Assembly: GCA_017532355.1 (NCBI GenBank)
Contig: JAFXJK010000049.1
Location: 1 to 29,061 of the forward strand
DNA from: Oscillospiraceae bacterium
GTDB taxonomy: Bacteria; Bacillota_A; Clostridia; Oscillospirales; JAAYXM01
Reading direction: 5' to 3'
Length of the DNA: 29,061 nt
Within the stretch, counting starts at the first letter, position 1. Each line of letters starts with the position of its first letter. Positions 14,102 through 23,362 of this stretch are shown here, piece after piece. A program made the position numbers and the translations under genes. The notes beneath the pieces were generated by a model. The model was given only the letters and a program-made list of their open reading frames with translations. It was not told the origin of the DNA and did not search any database.

Positions 14102-16910
14102 GATACTGCCCCGTGTACGACTCTTCACACTTTGCAACCTCTTCGGGTGTGCCGGTTGTGACAATCTCACCGCCACCGATACCGCCCTCGGGACCAAGGT
14201 CGATGATGTGGTCGGCACACTTTATAACATCGAGGTTGTGCTCAATTACGATAACCGTGTTTCCTGCATCCGTCAGACGTGAAAGCATCTCGACCAGTCT
14301 GTGAACATCGGCAACGTGAAGACCTGTTGTCGGCTCGTCGAGGATGTAGATAGTCTTGCCCGTACTTCTCTTTGACAGCTCTGTCGCAAGCTTTACGCGC
14401 TGCGCCTCGCCACCCGAGAGGGTGGTGGAGGCCTGACCGAGCTTAATATAGCCGAGTCCTACTTCGTTGAGAGTTTCAATCTTGCTTGCGATTTTCGGGA
14501 TGTGACGGAAGAACTCGTATGCGTCCTCGCATGTCATATCAAGGACATCTGCAATGCTTTTGCCCTTGTATTTTACCTCGAGTGTTTCGCGGTTGTAACG
14601 CTGGCCACGGCAGACGTCACAGGTGACGTAGATGTCGGGGAGAAAATGCATCTCAATCTTATTCACACCGTCGCCTGCGCACGCCTCGCACCTACCGCCG
14701 CGGACGTTGAATGAAAATCGGCTTGCGGTGTATCCGCGCATCTTCGCATCAGGTGTCTGCGCGAAGAGCGTTCGGATGTCGTTGAAAACACCCGTGTAGG
14801 TTGCAGGATTTGAACGCGGAGTGCGCCCGATGGGAGACTGGTCGATGTCGATAATCTTGTCAAGATGCTCAATTCCGCGGAAGGCTTCAAACTTTCCGGG
14901 ATGTGTCTTTGCACCGTTGAGTGCCGCGGCAAGGTGCTTATACAAAATCTCGTTTGTGAGCGAGGATTTTCCCGAACCGGAAACGCCTGTAATACAGGTG
15001 AATTTTCCGAGCGGAATTTTTACATTGATATTTTTTAGGTTATTTTCTTTAGCTCCGATTATTTCAAGATACTTTCCGTTCCCTTTCCGTCTCTCTGTCG
15101 GAACGGGAATTTTCTTTTTGCCGGAGAGGTACTGACCTGTGATTGACTTCGGCTCTGCCATAATGTCGTCGATACTGCCGCACGCGACAATCTCACCGCC
15201 GTGAACGCCGGCACCGGGACCAACGTCAACGACGTAGTCCGCACTTCTCATTGTGTCCTCGTCGTGCTCGACGACAAGAAGAGTGTTTCCGAGGTCACGG
15301 AGACGCTTGAGAGTCGCAAGGAGCTTTTCGTTGTCACGCTGGTGAAGACCGATTGACGGCTCGTCGAGGATATAGAGAACGCCCATAAGGGATGAGCCGA
15401 TCTGCGTTGCAAGGCGGATACGCTGGCTCTCACCGCCCGAGAGAGTCCCTGCAGAACGCGAAAGCGTGAGGTAAGAAAGACCTACGCTCTCGAGGAAACC
15501 GAGACGCTCGCGAATCTCACGCAGAATGAGTTCTGCGATTGAGCGTTCGCGCTCAGTGAGCGAGGATTCAACGCCGTTTATAAAGGCAAGAGCATCGTTT
15601 ACGGGAAGGTCACACATATCGGAGATGTTCATGCCGCCGACGGTAACAGCAAGGGCCTCGGGGCGAAGTCTCTTCCCTCCACAGGCAGGGCAGGGGGTAT
15701 GAATCATGCAGTCCTCAATCTCCGCTTTTGAATATTCGCTTGCAGTTTCGTGATACCTGCGCTCAAGGTTTGCGACAAGACCTTCCCAAGCCTGCGTATA
15801 GTCACCTTTGCCGTAGGCTTTGTCATAGTGAAGCGGAATTTTCTCGCCACCTGTTCCGTAGAGAAGCGCGTTATATGCATCCTTCGGTATTTCGGAAATC
15901 GGGGTTGCGAGATCAAATTTATAATGCTTTGCAAGACCGTCGTAGTACATTCTCGCAATCGTGCCGGGCTCTGCGTTTCTCCAGCCACTTGCGCAGATTG
16001 CACCCTCAAGAATGGACTTTGACTTGTCGGGGATTACGAGGTCAGGGTCAACGCGAAGAAGCGTTGCAAGCCCCGTGCACTCGGGACATGCGCCGTGAGG
16101 GTTGTTGAATGAGAACATTCTCGGAGTGAGTTCCTCAAGGCTTATTCCGCAGTCCTCGCAGGCGTAGTTCTGGGAAAATGTAAGCTCTTCGCCGCCGATG
16201 ACATCGACAATGACAAGACCCTCTGCAAGCTTCAGCGCAGTTTCGAGAGAGTCGGTAAGGCGCATTTCGATGCCACTCTTAATCACAAGGCGGTCGATTA
16301 TGATTTCGATGTTGTGCTTTTTGTTTTTCTCAAGCTTTATGCTTTCGGAAAGGTCGTAGATATTGCCGTCAACGCGTGCGCGGACGTAGCCTGATTTTTT
16401 GGCGTTTTCAAAAACTTTCTCGTGTTCGCCCTTACGCGAGCGGACGACGGGAGAGAGAATCTGAAACTTCGTTCCCTCGGGGAGCGAGAGAACCTTGTCG
16501 CAAATCTGGTCAATCGTCTGCTGCTTTATAACCTTTCCGCATTTGGGACAATGCGGAGTTCCGACTCTTGCCCAGAGAAGGCGGAGATAGTCGTAAATTT
16601 CAGTAACCGTTCCGACGGTTGAACGGGGATTTTTTGAAGTCGTTTTCTGGTCGATGGAAATAGCGGGAGAAAGACCCTCGATGTAGTCAACGTCAGGCTT
16701 GTCCATTCGCCCAAGAAACATTCGCGCGTAAGAGGAGAGCGACTCGACATATCGTCTCTGTCCTTCTGCATATATCGTGTCAAAGGCAAGGCTTGACTTT
16801 CCCGAGCCTGAAAGTCCTGTTATTACAACAAGGCTGTCGCGAGGGATTTCAATATCAATATTTTTGAGATTGTGCTCTCTTGCACCTTTGACAAAAATGT
16901 TCTTGTTCAT
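14085..16910 (-). CDS. uvrA: UvrABC excinuclease subunit A
   Basis: A 941-residue damage-recognition ATPase of nucleotide excision repair. It has two ABC-type ATPase modules, the first with Walker [10 protein letters not shown] at residues 32-40 and the second with GVSGSGKSS near 636-644. Both have LSGGE signatures ([14 protein letters not shown] and [14 protein letters not shown]) and Walker [12 protein letters not shown] / [11 protein letters not shown]. Zinc-binding pairs CPKC near 120 and CEDC/CPEC near 255-280 are present, as are CEAC...CDVC near 740-765. The length matches UvrA (about 940). The ATG at 16910 has AAAGGTG upstream and follows uvrB by 22 bp. No terminator follows, since the last 17 bp overlap clpC on the other strand. 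Confidence 0.98.
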   Translation of the reverse strand: MNKNIFVKGAREHNLKNIDIEIPRDSLVVITGLSGSGKSSLAFDTIYAEGQRRYVESLSSYARMFLGRMDKPDVDYIEGLSPAISIDQKTTSKNPRSTVGTVTEIYDYLRLLWARVGTPHCPKCGKVIKQQTIDQICDKVLSLPEGTKFQILSPVVRSRKGEHEKVFENAKKSGYVRARVDGNIYDLSESIKLEKNKKHNIEIIIDRLVIKSGIEMRLTDSLETALKLAEGLVIVDVIGGEELTFSQNYACEDCGISLEELTPRMFSFNNPHGACPECTGLATLLRVDPDLVIPDKSKSILEGAICASGWRNAEPGTIARMYYDGLAKHYKFDLATPISEIPKDAYNALLYGTGGEKIPLHYDKAYGKGDYTQAWEGLVANLERRYHETASEYSKAEIEDCMIHTPCPACGGKRLRPEALAVTVGGMNISDMCDLPVNDALAFINGVESSLTERERSIAELILREIRERLGFLESVGLSYLTLSRSAGTLSGGESQRIRLATQIGSSLMGVLYILDEPSIGLHQRDNEKLLATLKRLRDLGNTLLVVEHDEDTMRSADYVVDVGPGAGVHGGEIVACGSIDDIMAEPKSITGQYLSGKKKIPVPTERRKGNGKYLEIIGAKENNLKNINVKIPLGKFTCITGVSGSGKSSLTNEILYKHLAAALNGAKTHPGKFEAFRGIEHLDKIIDIDQSPIGRTPRSNPATYTGVFNDIRTLFAQTPDAKMRGYTASRFSFNVRGGRCEACAGDGVNKIEMHFLPDIYVTCDVCRGQRYNRETLEVKYKGKSIADVLDMTCEDAYEFFRHIPKIASKIETLNEVGLGYIKLGQASTTLSGGEAQRVKLATELSKRSTGKTIYILDEPTTGLHVADVHRLVEMLSRLTDAGNTVIVIEHNLDVIKCADHIIDLGPEGGIGGGEIVTTGTPEEVAKCEESYTGQYLKTVL

Positions 16911-16932
16911 TTCTTTTCACCTTTTTGAAAAA

Positions 16933-18888
16933 TCAGTCTTTTCCGCGAAGCTCTATTATTCTGTCGCGGAGGATTGCGGCGTATTCAAACTCAAGAAGCT
17001 TTGATGCCTCGCGCATATCTTTCTCAAGCTTTTTGATAAGATTTTCGCGTTCGGTCTTCGTGAGCTTTTCCTTCTTTACTTCGGTTGCATCCTTTGATAT
17101 TTCGAGAAGGTCTGCAACGTCCTTGATAATGGTTTTCGGAACGATTCCGTGCTCATCGTTGTATTTTTTCTGGAGCGTTCTTCGGCGCATGGTTTCATCG
17201 ATCGCACGCTGCATCGAGCCCGTGACAGTGTCGCCGTACATAATGACCTTGCCGTGGTCGTTTCGTGCGGCACGTCCCATCGTCTGAATGAGCGAGGTTT
17301 CGCTTCGGAGGAAACCCTCGCGGTCTGCATCGAGAATAGCAACGAGCGAAACTTCGGGAATGTCAAGTCCCTCGCGGAGGAGGTTGATGCCGACGAGCAC
17401 GTCGAACGTGCCGAGTCGGAGGTCGCGGATAATCTCCATTCGCTCAATCGTCTCAACATTGTGGTGGAGATATTTGACCTTGATTCCTGCTCGCTCAAGG
17501 TATGCCGTGAGGTCCTCTGCCATCTTCTTTGTTAGTGTGGTGACGAGCACTCTCTCTTTCTTTTCGACTCTTGCGTTTATCTCGCCGATGAGGTCGTCAA
17601 TCTGCCCCTCTGTTGGGCGAAGCTCAATTTCAGGGTCAAGAAGCCCCGTCGGTCGGATGAGCTGCTCTGCTATCTGTGCGCTACGCTCGCGCTCATAATC
17701 GCCGGGTGTCGCGGAGACGTAAATAACCTGATTTATATGTTTTTCAAATTCCTCGAAATTGAGCGGTCTGTTGTCAAATGCGCTGGGGAGACGGAAACCG
17801 TATTTTACAAGCGTTTCTTTTCTTGCTCGGTCGCCTGCATACATTCCGCGCACCTGCGGAAGCGTAACGTGCGACTCGTCAACAATGAGGAGAAAATCAT
17901 CGGGGAAGTAGTCCATAAGCGTAAACGGGGCACTTCCGGGCTCGCGTCCGCTTATGATTCGCGAGTAGTTTTCAATGCCGTTGCAGTAGCCGAGCTCGGT
18001 GATCATTTCGACATCGTATTCCGTTCTCTGGCGGATTCGCTGAGCCTCGATGTATTTCTCTTCGCTCTCGAAGTATTTCACGCGCTCTTCCATCTCGCAG
18101 AGCATTTCACGGCACGCCTTTTCCATCTTCTCGGGTGTTGAGACGTAGTGCGACGCAGGGTAGATTGCAATGTGCGAAAGCTCGCGTTTAACAGCTCCCG
18201 TAACGACGTTTATCTCCGATATGCGGTCAACTTCATCGCCGAAGAACTCAACTCTTATAGCACTGTCGTTTGAATAAACGGGGAAGATTTCAACCGTATC
18301 ACCGCGCACACGGAACTTGTTTCGCTCAAATGCGACATCGTTTCGCTCATAGCGGATTTCGATAAGCTTTCTGATAACCTCGTCGCGCTCCTTTTCCATA
18401 CCGGGGCGGAGCGAGATAACCATGCTTGAATAGTCAATCGGGTCGCCGAGACCGTATATGCACGAAACACTCGCGACGATGATAACGTCGCGACGCTCCC
18501 CGAGTGACGCCGTCGCGCTGTGGCGGAGACGGTCAATCTCCTCGTTTGTCGAGGAGTCCTTCTCTATATATGTGTCCGTGTGCGGAATATACGCCTCGGG
18601 CTGATAATAGTCAAAGTAGGAAACAAAATACTCAACCGCGTTTTCGGGGAAGAATGCCTTGAGCTCCGAGCAGAGCTGGGCGGCGAGAGTTTTGTTGTGG
18701 GCGAGAACGAGCGTCGGGCGCTGAACGCGCTCGATGATATTTGCCATAGTAAAGGTTTTTCCCGAGCCCGTAACGCCGAGAAGTGTCTGTTCGGAAAGGC
18801 CCATTTCGATACCGCGGGCAAGCGCATCTATCGCGGCAGGCTGGTCGCCCGTCGGTGAATAGGGAGCATGTATTTTAAATTCTGCCAT
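16933..18888 (-). CDS. uvrB: UvrABC excinuclease subunit B
   Basis: A 651-residue helicase-like subunit that verifies lesions and recruits UvrC. Walker A GVTGSGKT is at residues 38-45, the beta-hairpin region [20 protein letters not shown] lies near 90-110, and the Walker B-type box LLIVDESH lies about residue 335-342. The RRGLLDPE-like [11 protein letters not shown] segment, [20 protein letters not shown] and a C-terminal UVR motif (about 612-645) follow in the normal order. The ATG at 18888 is chosen over the TTG three codons upstream because CCTCCTT at 18899-18905 places AAGGAGG 10 bp from the ATG and only 1 bp from the TTG. It is cotranscribed with uvrA; the permease gene upstream ends 29 bp before it. 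I see no LexA-type box (GAAC-N4-GTTC) in that gap. Confidence 0.98.
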   Translation of the reverse strand: MAEFKIHAPYSPTGDQPAAIDALARGIEMGLSEQTLLGVTGSGKTFTMANIIERVQRPTLVLAHNKTLAAQLCSELKAFFPENAVEYFVSYFDYYQPEAYIPHTDTYIEKDSSTNEEIDRLRHSATASLGERRDVIIVASVSCIYGLGDPIDYSSMVISLRPGMEKERDEVIRKLIEIRYERNDVAFERNKFRVRGDTVEIFPVYSNDSAIRVEFFGDEVDRISEINVVTGAVKRELSHIAIYPASHYVSTPEKMEKACREMLCEMEERVKYFESEEKYIEAQRIRQRTEYDVEMITELGYCNGIENYSRIISGREPGSAPFTLMDYFPDDFLLIVDESHVTLPQVRGMYAGDRARKETLVKYGFRLPSAFDNRPLNFEEFEKHINQVIYVSATPGDYERERSAQIAEQLIRPTGLLDPEIELRPTEGQIDDLIGEINARVEKKERVLVTTLTKKMAEDLTAYLERAGIKVKYLHHNVETIERMEIIRDLRLGTFDVLVGINLLREGLDIPEVSLVAILDADREGFLRSETSLIQTMGRAARNDHGKVIMYGDTVTGSMQRAIDETMRRRTLQKKYNDEHGIVPKTIIKDVADLLEISKDATEVKKEKLTKTERENLIKKLEKDMREASKLLEFEYAAILRDRIIELRGKD

Positions 18889-18898
18889 TGCGACCAAA

Positions 18899-18905
18899 CC
18901 TCCTT
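18899..18905 (-). promoter_or_regulatory. Ribosome binding site that fixes the uvrB start
   Basis: On the minus strand AAGGAGG lies 10 bp before ATG 18888 and only 1 bp before the in-frame TTG at 18897. This rules the TTG out. Confidence 0.85.
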
Positions 18906-18917
18906 TTTAAGTTTCAT

Positions 18918-20054
18918 TTAAAAGTTGAATATAAGCATTGCGGCCGTGAGGATAATCAGAAAAGCGAAGTTGAAGAGAGAAAACTTGAGTATATAGCTTT
19001 TAGTTTTCCCCGGGTTGTGGTGAGAATACGTCCTGAACGTTATGAGGCTTGCAAGGGATGAGATAAGCGTACCCACACCGCCGATGTTGACACCGCGCAG
19101 AAGAGCGGCGTAGTCACCTGTAAACTGTGAAAGCAAAATTGCCGAGGGGACGTTGCTTATAACCTGACAGGAGAGAATCGAAACAACAAGTGTGTTTTTT
19201 GCAAGCAACCACGAAAAAAGCTTGTGGACAGCATCAATTCTCGCCATATTTCCCGAGAAGATAAAGAAGAAAACAAAAGTAAGAAGAAGAGGGTAGTCAA
19301 CTTTTTTCAGTGCATCGCGATCCGCAAAGATGAGAACGAGCGGAATAATGATAAGTCCTATCCAGTAGGGAATACCGCGGAAAACAATTGCGATTGAGAG
19401 TGCAAAAAGTATGAGGTAAATCACTGTCCTTTTGCGGTCGAGAACAACGTCGCTGTCGGGAAGCGTAAGCTCTTCGGGTTTTACGAAGATAAAGCAGCAG
19501 AGCGTTATGAGAGTAATTGAAAGAACGAAGGGGAATGCCATAATTCCCATAAACTCGAGATTCGGGATGTTGAAGTAAGAATAGAGATATAAGTTCTGCG
19601 GATTTCCGAAGGGCGTCAGCATACCGCCGAGGTTTGCGGAAATGTTCTGCATAATGAAAGTAAACGCCATGTACTTCTCTTTTTTAGTTTCTGTGAGAAC
19701 AAAGTACCCGAGAGGAAGGAAAGTGAGAAGCGCCATATCGTTTGCAATAAGCATAGAGCCGATAAATGTTATATATACAAGAGCGAGAACGCACATTCTC
19801 GCGTTCTTGAAAAGAACGACAATTCTCTGCGCGAGCACGTAGAAAAAGCAGATGTTGCGAAGCGCGCAGACAACGGCGAGAACGCAGAAGAGACAGGTAA
19901 GAGTCTTTAAGTCAAAATACCCGAGATATTGCCTGTCAACGGGGACGAAGAAGCAGGTTATAACGGCGGCAATAAGCGCAATCGTCATAACAACATTCTG
20001 CCTTAAAAATTTTATGATATTGAATTGTTTTTTCTTCTGTGCCGTGCCTGTCAT
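18918..20054 (-). CDS. SLC13/ArsB-like (ion transporter superfamily) permease
   Basis: A 378-residue integral membrane protein with about ten hydrophobic helices. The repeated re-entrant loop signatures are visible: ANDMALLTFLPLGYF (about residue 107-121), NLGGMLTPFGNPQNLYLYSYF (about 143-163) and, in the second half, ISNVPSAILLSQFTGDYAALLRGVNIGGVGT (about 300-330). The N...P and GNP/GG patterns are those of the CitMHS, ArsB, NhaD and DASS carriers. The substrate could be a carboxylate, arsenite or sodium and cannot be set. The start ATG 20054 has AAAGGAAG upstream; the frame is open for 44 codons more, but that overlaps the previous gene and lacks a site. It lies 13 bp after the FAD dehydrogenase gene. 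Confidence 0.85.
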   Translation of the reverse strand: MTGTAQKKKQFNIIKFLRQNVVMTIALIAAVITCFFVPVDRQYLGYFDLKTLTCLFCVLAVVCALRNICFFYVLAQRIVVLFKNARMCVLALVYITFIGSMLIANDMALLTFLPLGYFVLTETKKEKYMAFTFIMQNISANLGGMLTPFGNPQNLYLYSYFNIPNLEFMGIMAFPFVLSITLITLCCFIFVKPEELTLPDSDVVLDRKRTVIYLILFALSIAIVFRGIPYWIGLIIIPLVLIFADRDALKKVDYPLLLTFVFFFIFSGNMARIDAVHKLFSWLLAKNTLVVSILSCQVISNVPSAILLSQFTGDYAALLRGVNIGGVGTLISSLASLITFRTYSHHNPGKTKSYILKFSLFNFAFLIILTAAMLIFNF

Positions 20055-20067
20055 AGATAATCTTCCT

Positions 20068-21657
20068 TTAGTATATTTCGCAAACTGCCTCTGCAACGCG
20101 TATGCCGTCAACTGCCGAGGAAAGGATTCCACCTGCGTATCCTGCACCCTCTCCGCAAGGGTAAAGACCTCGGAGCGAGGCAACACACTTTTCGTCGCGC
20201 ATTATGCGAACGGGTGAGGATGAGCGCGTTTCGGGAGCGGTGAGAACAGCTTCACCGTCGGCGAATGCGGAAATCTGACGTGAAAACTGCTTTATGCCGA
20301 CCTTTAGGGTTTCGTTTATATATTCGGGGAAGAGGTCTGCAATGTCGCATTCACGTACACCCGGCAAAAACGACGGTTTGATTTTTCCAAAACCGGTTTT
20401 CTTTCCCGTAAGAAAGCCCTCGACCGTCTGGGCAGGGGCAGAATAATCGCCACCTGCGAGTCTGAATGCCGCACGTTCAATTTCACGCTGCATAAAAACT
20501 CCTGCAAGCGGGTGCTCTCCGCCGAAATCTTCGGGAGCAACGTTAACCAAGAGCGCGCTGTTCGCGTTTATCTTGTTTCTTGCATATAAGCTCATACCGT
20601 TCGTGACAACGCCACCCTCTTCGCTCGCGGCGTTTATAACCTCGCCGCCGGGGCACATGCAGAACGTATATGCACATCTTCCACTTAAGAGGCGGTTTGA
20701 GAGTTTGTAGTCCGCCGCACCGAGAGCGGGGTGCCCTGCAAACTCGCCGTAACGGCATTTATCAATGTCGCGCTGGAGATGCTCGATGCGAACACCCATA
20801 GAAAAAGGCTTCTGAGTTATTGTAACGCCCATATTGAGAAGAAGCTCAAACACATCGCGAGCCGAGTGCCCTACCGCGAGAATGAGCTTGTCGGTATCAA
20901 AGGAAATTTCGCCGTCTGCAGTTTTGCAGGTGATACCGCAAACTGCATCGTTCTTTGTGTGAATGTCGCAAAGTCGCGTATTGAAGAAAACTTCACCGCC
21001 AAGAGCCTTTATCTCCTCGCGGATGCCCGAAACAACCTTCGGGAGATTGTCCGAACCGATGTGAGGATTTCGTATATACATAATTTCGCTTGGCGCGCCG
21101 TGACGGACAAAGGTTGAGAAAACGTCAAATCGGCGCTTGTCGTGCGTTCCCGAATTGAGCTTTCCGTCAGAGAAAGTTCCTGCACCGCCCTCGCCGAACT
21201 GCACGTTTGATTCCGTGTTCAGTTCACCGCCGCGGCGGAAGGACTCAATGCTCTTTGCGCGGTCTTCAACCGCCTCGCCTCGCTCGATAAGAATGGGGCG
21301 TGCGCCGAATCTCGCAAGCGTGAGTGCGGCAAAAAGTCCTGCAGGGCCGGCGCCAACGACTACGGGACGAAGCTTTGAAAGCTTTGGTGTCGGCAAAGGC
21401 TGCTTTTCTGCCTCGGGCTTTATCGTAACATCGCGGCGCGAAATTCTCTTTAAGAGTTTCGCTTCGTCGCAGGCAACCGAAACCTCGACCGAGAAGACAA
21501 AGTGAACGTCTCGCTTATCGCGCGCATCAACTGCTTTTTTTGTGATATTAAGTGTCTTTATCTCGCGCGGAGCTATGCCGAGAATGTGGGCGACGCGCGA
21601 ATATAATTTTTTTTCGTCACTTTCAAGCGAAAGCTTTATATTTCCTATCTGTATCAT
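20068..21657 (-). CDS. COG2509-type FAD-dependent dehydrogenase (uncharacterised)
   Basis: A 529-residue flavoprotein. An N-terminal domain of about 95 residues (IPREIKT-like, with DARDKRDVHFVFSVEV) precedes the FAD Rossmann fold. The dinucleotide motif VVVGAGPAGLFAALTLARFG is at 99-118 with ERG at the end of the second strand. EGGAGTFSDGKLN (about 155-167) and a C-terminal GLYPCGEGAGYAGGI FAD-contact segment (near 500-515) follow. These features together define the COG2509 family, which is widespread in anaerobic Firmicutes. Its substrate is not established. Its members are annotated as FAD-dependent oxidoreductases, some loosely as geranylgeranyl reductases. The ATG has AAAGGA upstream, 12 bp after the metallophosphoesterase stop. 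It is second gene in the minus-strand run. Confidence 0.88.
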   Translation of the reverse strand: MIQIGNIKLSLESDEKKLYSRVAHILGIAPREIKTLNITKKAVDARDKRDVHFVFSVEVSVACDEAKLLKRISRRDVTIKPEAEKQPLPTPKLSKLRPVVVGAGPAGLFAALTLARFGARPILIERGEAVEDRAKSIESFRRGGELNTESNVQFGEGGAGTFSDGKLNSGTHDKRRFDVFSTFVRHGAPSEIMYIRNPHIGSDNLPKVVSGIREEIKALGGEVFFNTRLCDIHTKNDAVCGITCKTADGEISFDTDKLILAVGHSARDVFELLLNMGVTITQKPFSMGVRIEHLQRDIDKCRYGEFAGHPALGAADYKLSNRLLSGRCAYTFCMCPGGEVINAASEEGGVVTNGMSLYARNKINANSALLVNVAPEDFGGEHPLAGVFMQREIERAAFRLAGGDYSAPAQTVEGFLTGKKTGFGKIKPSFLPGVRECDIADLFPEYINETLKVGIKQFSRQISAFADGEAVLTAPETRSSSPVRIMRDEKCVASLRGLYPCGEGAGYAGGILSSAVDGIRVAEAVCEIY

Positions 21658-21669
21658 AATAAAAATCCT

Positions 21670-22830
21670 TTAATACGATATTCCGTCAGGGAGAAAACGG
21701 CTTCCACCGACACCGTGGCAGTTTACACCTGCGCCAAAGCGGAAAAGACGGATTTTTCTCTTTTGCGTATCTATATTTATAATGTCAAATGCGTTCTGTG
21801 TAGAAGTTCCGGGAATGCGGACAGTCCTTGCGTCACCCGAAACGTTGGTTGCGGATGCGTTGGTTGTCCAGATTGTGTTTATGCCGTTTATAACCTTGTA
21901 ATTATCATCGTGTACGTGTCCGAAAAGACAACAGATCATGTGTGGTTTCTTATCTGAATTTGCATAGCGGGAGAAGTCGGCATCAATATCAAGATTGAAA
22001 AATTCGTTTTCGGGATATACGTACTTGTGCGTATATCTGCCCTGCTCCTGAAAAGCCTTGCAGAGGTCGAAAAATTTAGGCGAAATCGCTTCATATCCCG
22101 TATCGGTATCAATAAGGAGGTGAGATGCAAAGATGACGCCCCAGTCCTTTTCTTCCTTATCGTCGAAGTTGAGAGCGCAGTTTGCAATCCATGTCATCTG
22201 CTCGTTTGAGAAGTAGAATGACTTTCCTCCGTGGTATTTAACGGTTCCGTCTTCTGTGGTGGTAACTTTGTCTGTATCCTGAATATCAAGCATTACTATG
22301 CGGATTTTGTGCTTCTCAACATCAAAATAATGCCAGGTAGATTTGTCACCGCTCTTTTTTGCTTCTCGGACGATGCCGTGCTTTTTTTCGGCGTTGTCAA
22401 GAAAAAGATTTCCCCAATCCTTGTCGGTAAAAACGTTTTCCGGGAGATTTTCCCAATCGTTCAGGTCGTGGTTTCCCTTTGAAAATAAAAACGGCGAGGA
22501 GCTTTGTTCTGCAATATCAAAAAACTGTTTAGCGGTGGCTAAAGCTTCTTTTTTATCAACTATGTAAAATGGTGTTATGATATCTCCCGTGTGGATAACT
22601 GCGTCAAACGGAACGGGAGAGGAGTTTATAAAATCAATGGTGTCAGACACGTTTTCAAGACTTGGCTCGGTGTTTATATGGTCAATGTGGCTGTCTGTAA
22701 AGAAAACGAAGTTTGCTCTGTCGTACTGATTGTCAGCTGTTTTTGTTTCCTTGGGGCTTCCTTTCGAAAACGGGAGCCATTCTCGTAAAGTACGAAGAGT
22801 TTCATAATTTTTAACATCAGTGTAATTCAT
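21670..22830 (-). CDS. Calcineurin-like metallophosphoesterase
   Basis: A 386-residue phosphoesterase with the five-part dinuclear metal site: D46-x-H48 in FFTDSHID, G82-D83 in HTGDII, GNHD at 119-122, a later ASHLLI histidine and GHVHDD near 305-310. There is no signal peptide and no membrane helix, so it should act in the cytoplasm. It contains an extra stretch (about 135-270) compared with minimal phosphoesterases. The C-terminal end, with FRFGAGVN, looks like a small beta cap. It is not an SbcD/YhaO type, so it does not supply the nuclease missing beside the YhaN-like gene. It is first gene of the minus-strand run ending in uvrA, with a promoter at 22883-22911 and CAGGAGAAG before the ATG. 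Confidence 0.88.
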   Translation of the reverse strand: MNYTDVKNYETLRTLREWLPFSKGSPKETKTADNQYDRANFVFFTDSHIDHINTEPSLENVSDTIDFINSSPVPFDAVIHTGDIITPFYIVDKKEALATAKQFFDIAEQSSSPFLFSKGNHDLNDWENLPENVFTDKDWGNLFLDNAEKKHGIVREAKKSGDKSTWHYFDVEKHKIRIVMLDIQDTDKVTTTEDGTVKYHGGKSFYFSNEQMTWIANCALNFDDKEEKDWGVIFASHLLIDTDTGYEAISPKFFDLCKAFQEQGRYTHKYVYPENEFFNLDIDADFSRYANSDKKPHMICCLFGHVHDDNYKVINGINTIWTTNASATNVSGDARTVRIPGTSTQNAFDIINIDTQKRKIRLFRFGAGVNCHGVGGSRFLPDGISY

Positions 22831-22882
22831 ACGTCACTTCTCCTGATAAAACAGATTAAAAACGAAATATTTTCAACTAATT

Positions 22883-22911
22883 ATTATATCAAAAATAAAT
22901 TTAAAAGTAAA
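22883..22911 (-). promoter_or_regulatory. Promoter of the metallophosphoesterase-FAD-permease-uvrBA run
   Basis: On the minus strand TTTACT (22911-22906), a 17-bp spacer and TATAAT (22888-22883) preceded by TGA, i.e. an extended -10. Its -35 lies only 3 bp from the -35 of the divergent GntR promoter. Confidence 0.7.
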
Positions 22912-22914
22912 CAG

Positions 22915-22943
22915 TTGACAATTTGCAAACAGCACGCTATAAT
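22915..22943 (+). promoter_or_regulatory. Consensus promoter of the GntR/ABC cassette
   Basis: TTGACA (22915-22920), a 17-bp spacer and TATAAT (22938-22943) are a perfect sigma-A match. Such a strong promoter for a regulator gene suggests that it is normally held off by a repressor. Confidence 0.93.
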
Positions 22944-22945
22944 GT

Positions 22946-22972
22946 AACTGTACTAATACACGTAATACAGTT
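22946..22972 (+). promoter_or_regulatory. Palindromic operator, probably of the GntR/YtrA-type repressor
   Basis: AACTGTA (22946-22952) and TACAGTT (22966-22972) form a perfect inverted repeat with a partly symmetric centre. It starts 3 bp after the -10 and covers the likely transcription start. Its position just before the GntR gene suggests autorepression. A near half-site, ACAGTT at 22911-22916, overlaps the two -35 regions, so the divergent operon might respond too. Confidence 0.75.
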
Positions 22973-22984
22973 GGAGGTGATGAT

Positions 22985-23362
22985 GTGATAAAGCTCGACT
23001 ATAAAGATCCACGCCCGATTCACGAGCAGATAACCCAGGGTATAAAAGAGCTTATTATGTGCGGCGCGCTGAAAGTCGACGAACAGCTTCCGTCGGTGCG
23101 AGATTTCGCCGTAAGCCTTACGGTGAACCCCAATACCGTTCAGCGCGCATATAAGAATCTTGAAGCTGAAAACATCATATACAGCGTAAAGGGAAAGGGA
23201 AATTTCGTCTCGGGAGAGACGTGTGCCGACAAAAAGACAATAGAAAAGCTTTATGATACGCTTGAAATCTCGCTTCGTGAGCTTATTTTCTACGGTGAGG
23301 AAAAGGAAAAGATCCTCAATTTTCTCAATCGTGTAATCACCGAAACGGAGGGTAAAAAATGA
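22985..23362 (+). CDS. GntR-family transcriptional regulator, YtrA subfamily
   Basis: A 125-residue DNA-binding repressor. The winged helix-turn-helix occupies residues 5-75: PIHEQITQGIKELI, then LPSVRDFAVSLTVNPNTVQRAYKNLE as recognition helices and a wing YSVKGKGNFV. The short C-terminal part (about 45 residues) with few features is typical of the YtrA subfamily, which lacks a large ligand domain and usually controls an adjacent ABC transporter. The GTG start (22985) follows GGAGGTGA at 22973-22980; the ATG two bases upstream is followed at once by a stop. The stop codon overlaps the ABC ATPase start (ATGA), giving translational coupling. Confidence 0.92.
   Translation: MIKLDYKDPRPIHEQITQGIKELIMCGALKVDEQLPSVRDFAVSLTVNPNTVQRAYKNLEAENIIYSVKGKGNFVSGETCADKKTIEKLYDTLEISLRELIFYGEEKEKILNFLNRVITETEGKK

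Noticed and set aside
18886..18897. TTG start three codons upstream for uvrB
   Set aside because: AAGGAGG lies only 1 bp before the TTG but 10 bp before the ATG at 18888.
20055..20186. 44-codon N-terminal extension of the permease
   Set aside because: It lies inside the end of the FAD dehydrogenase gene and has no ribosome binding site; the ATG at 20054 has a good one.
21670..22830. SbcD/YhaO partner of the YhaN-like protein
   Set aside because: It has the calcineurin motifs but not the SbcD architecture, and lies far away on the other strand.
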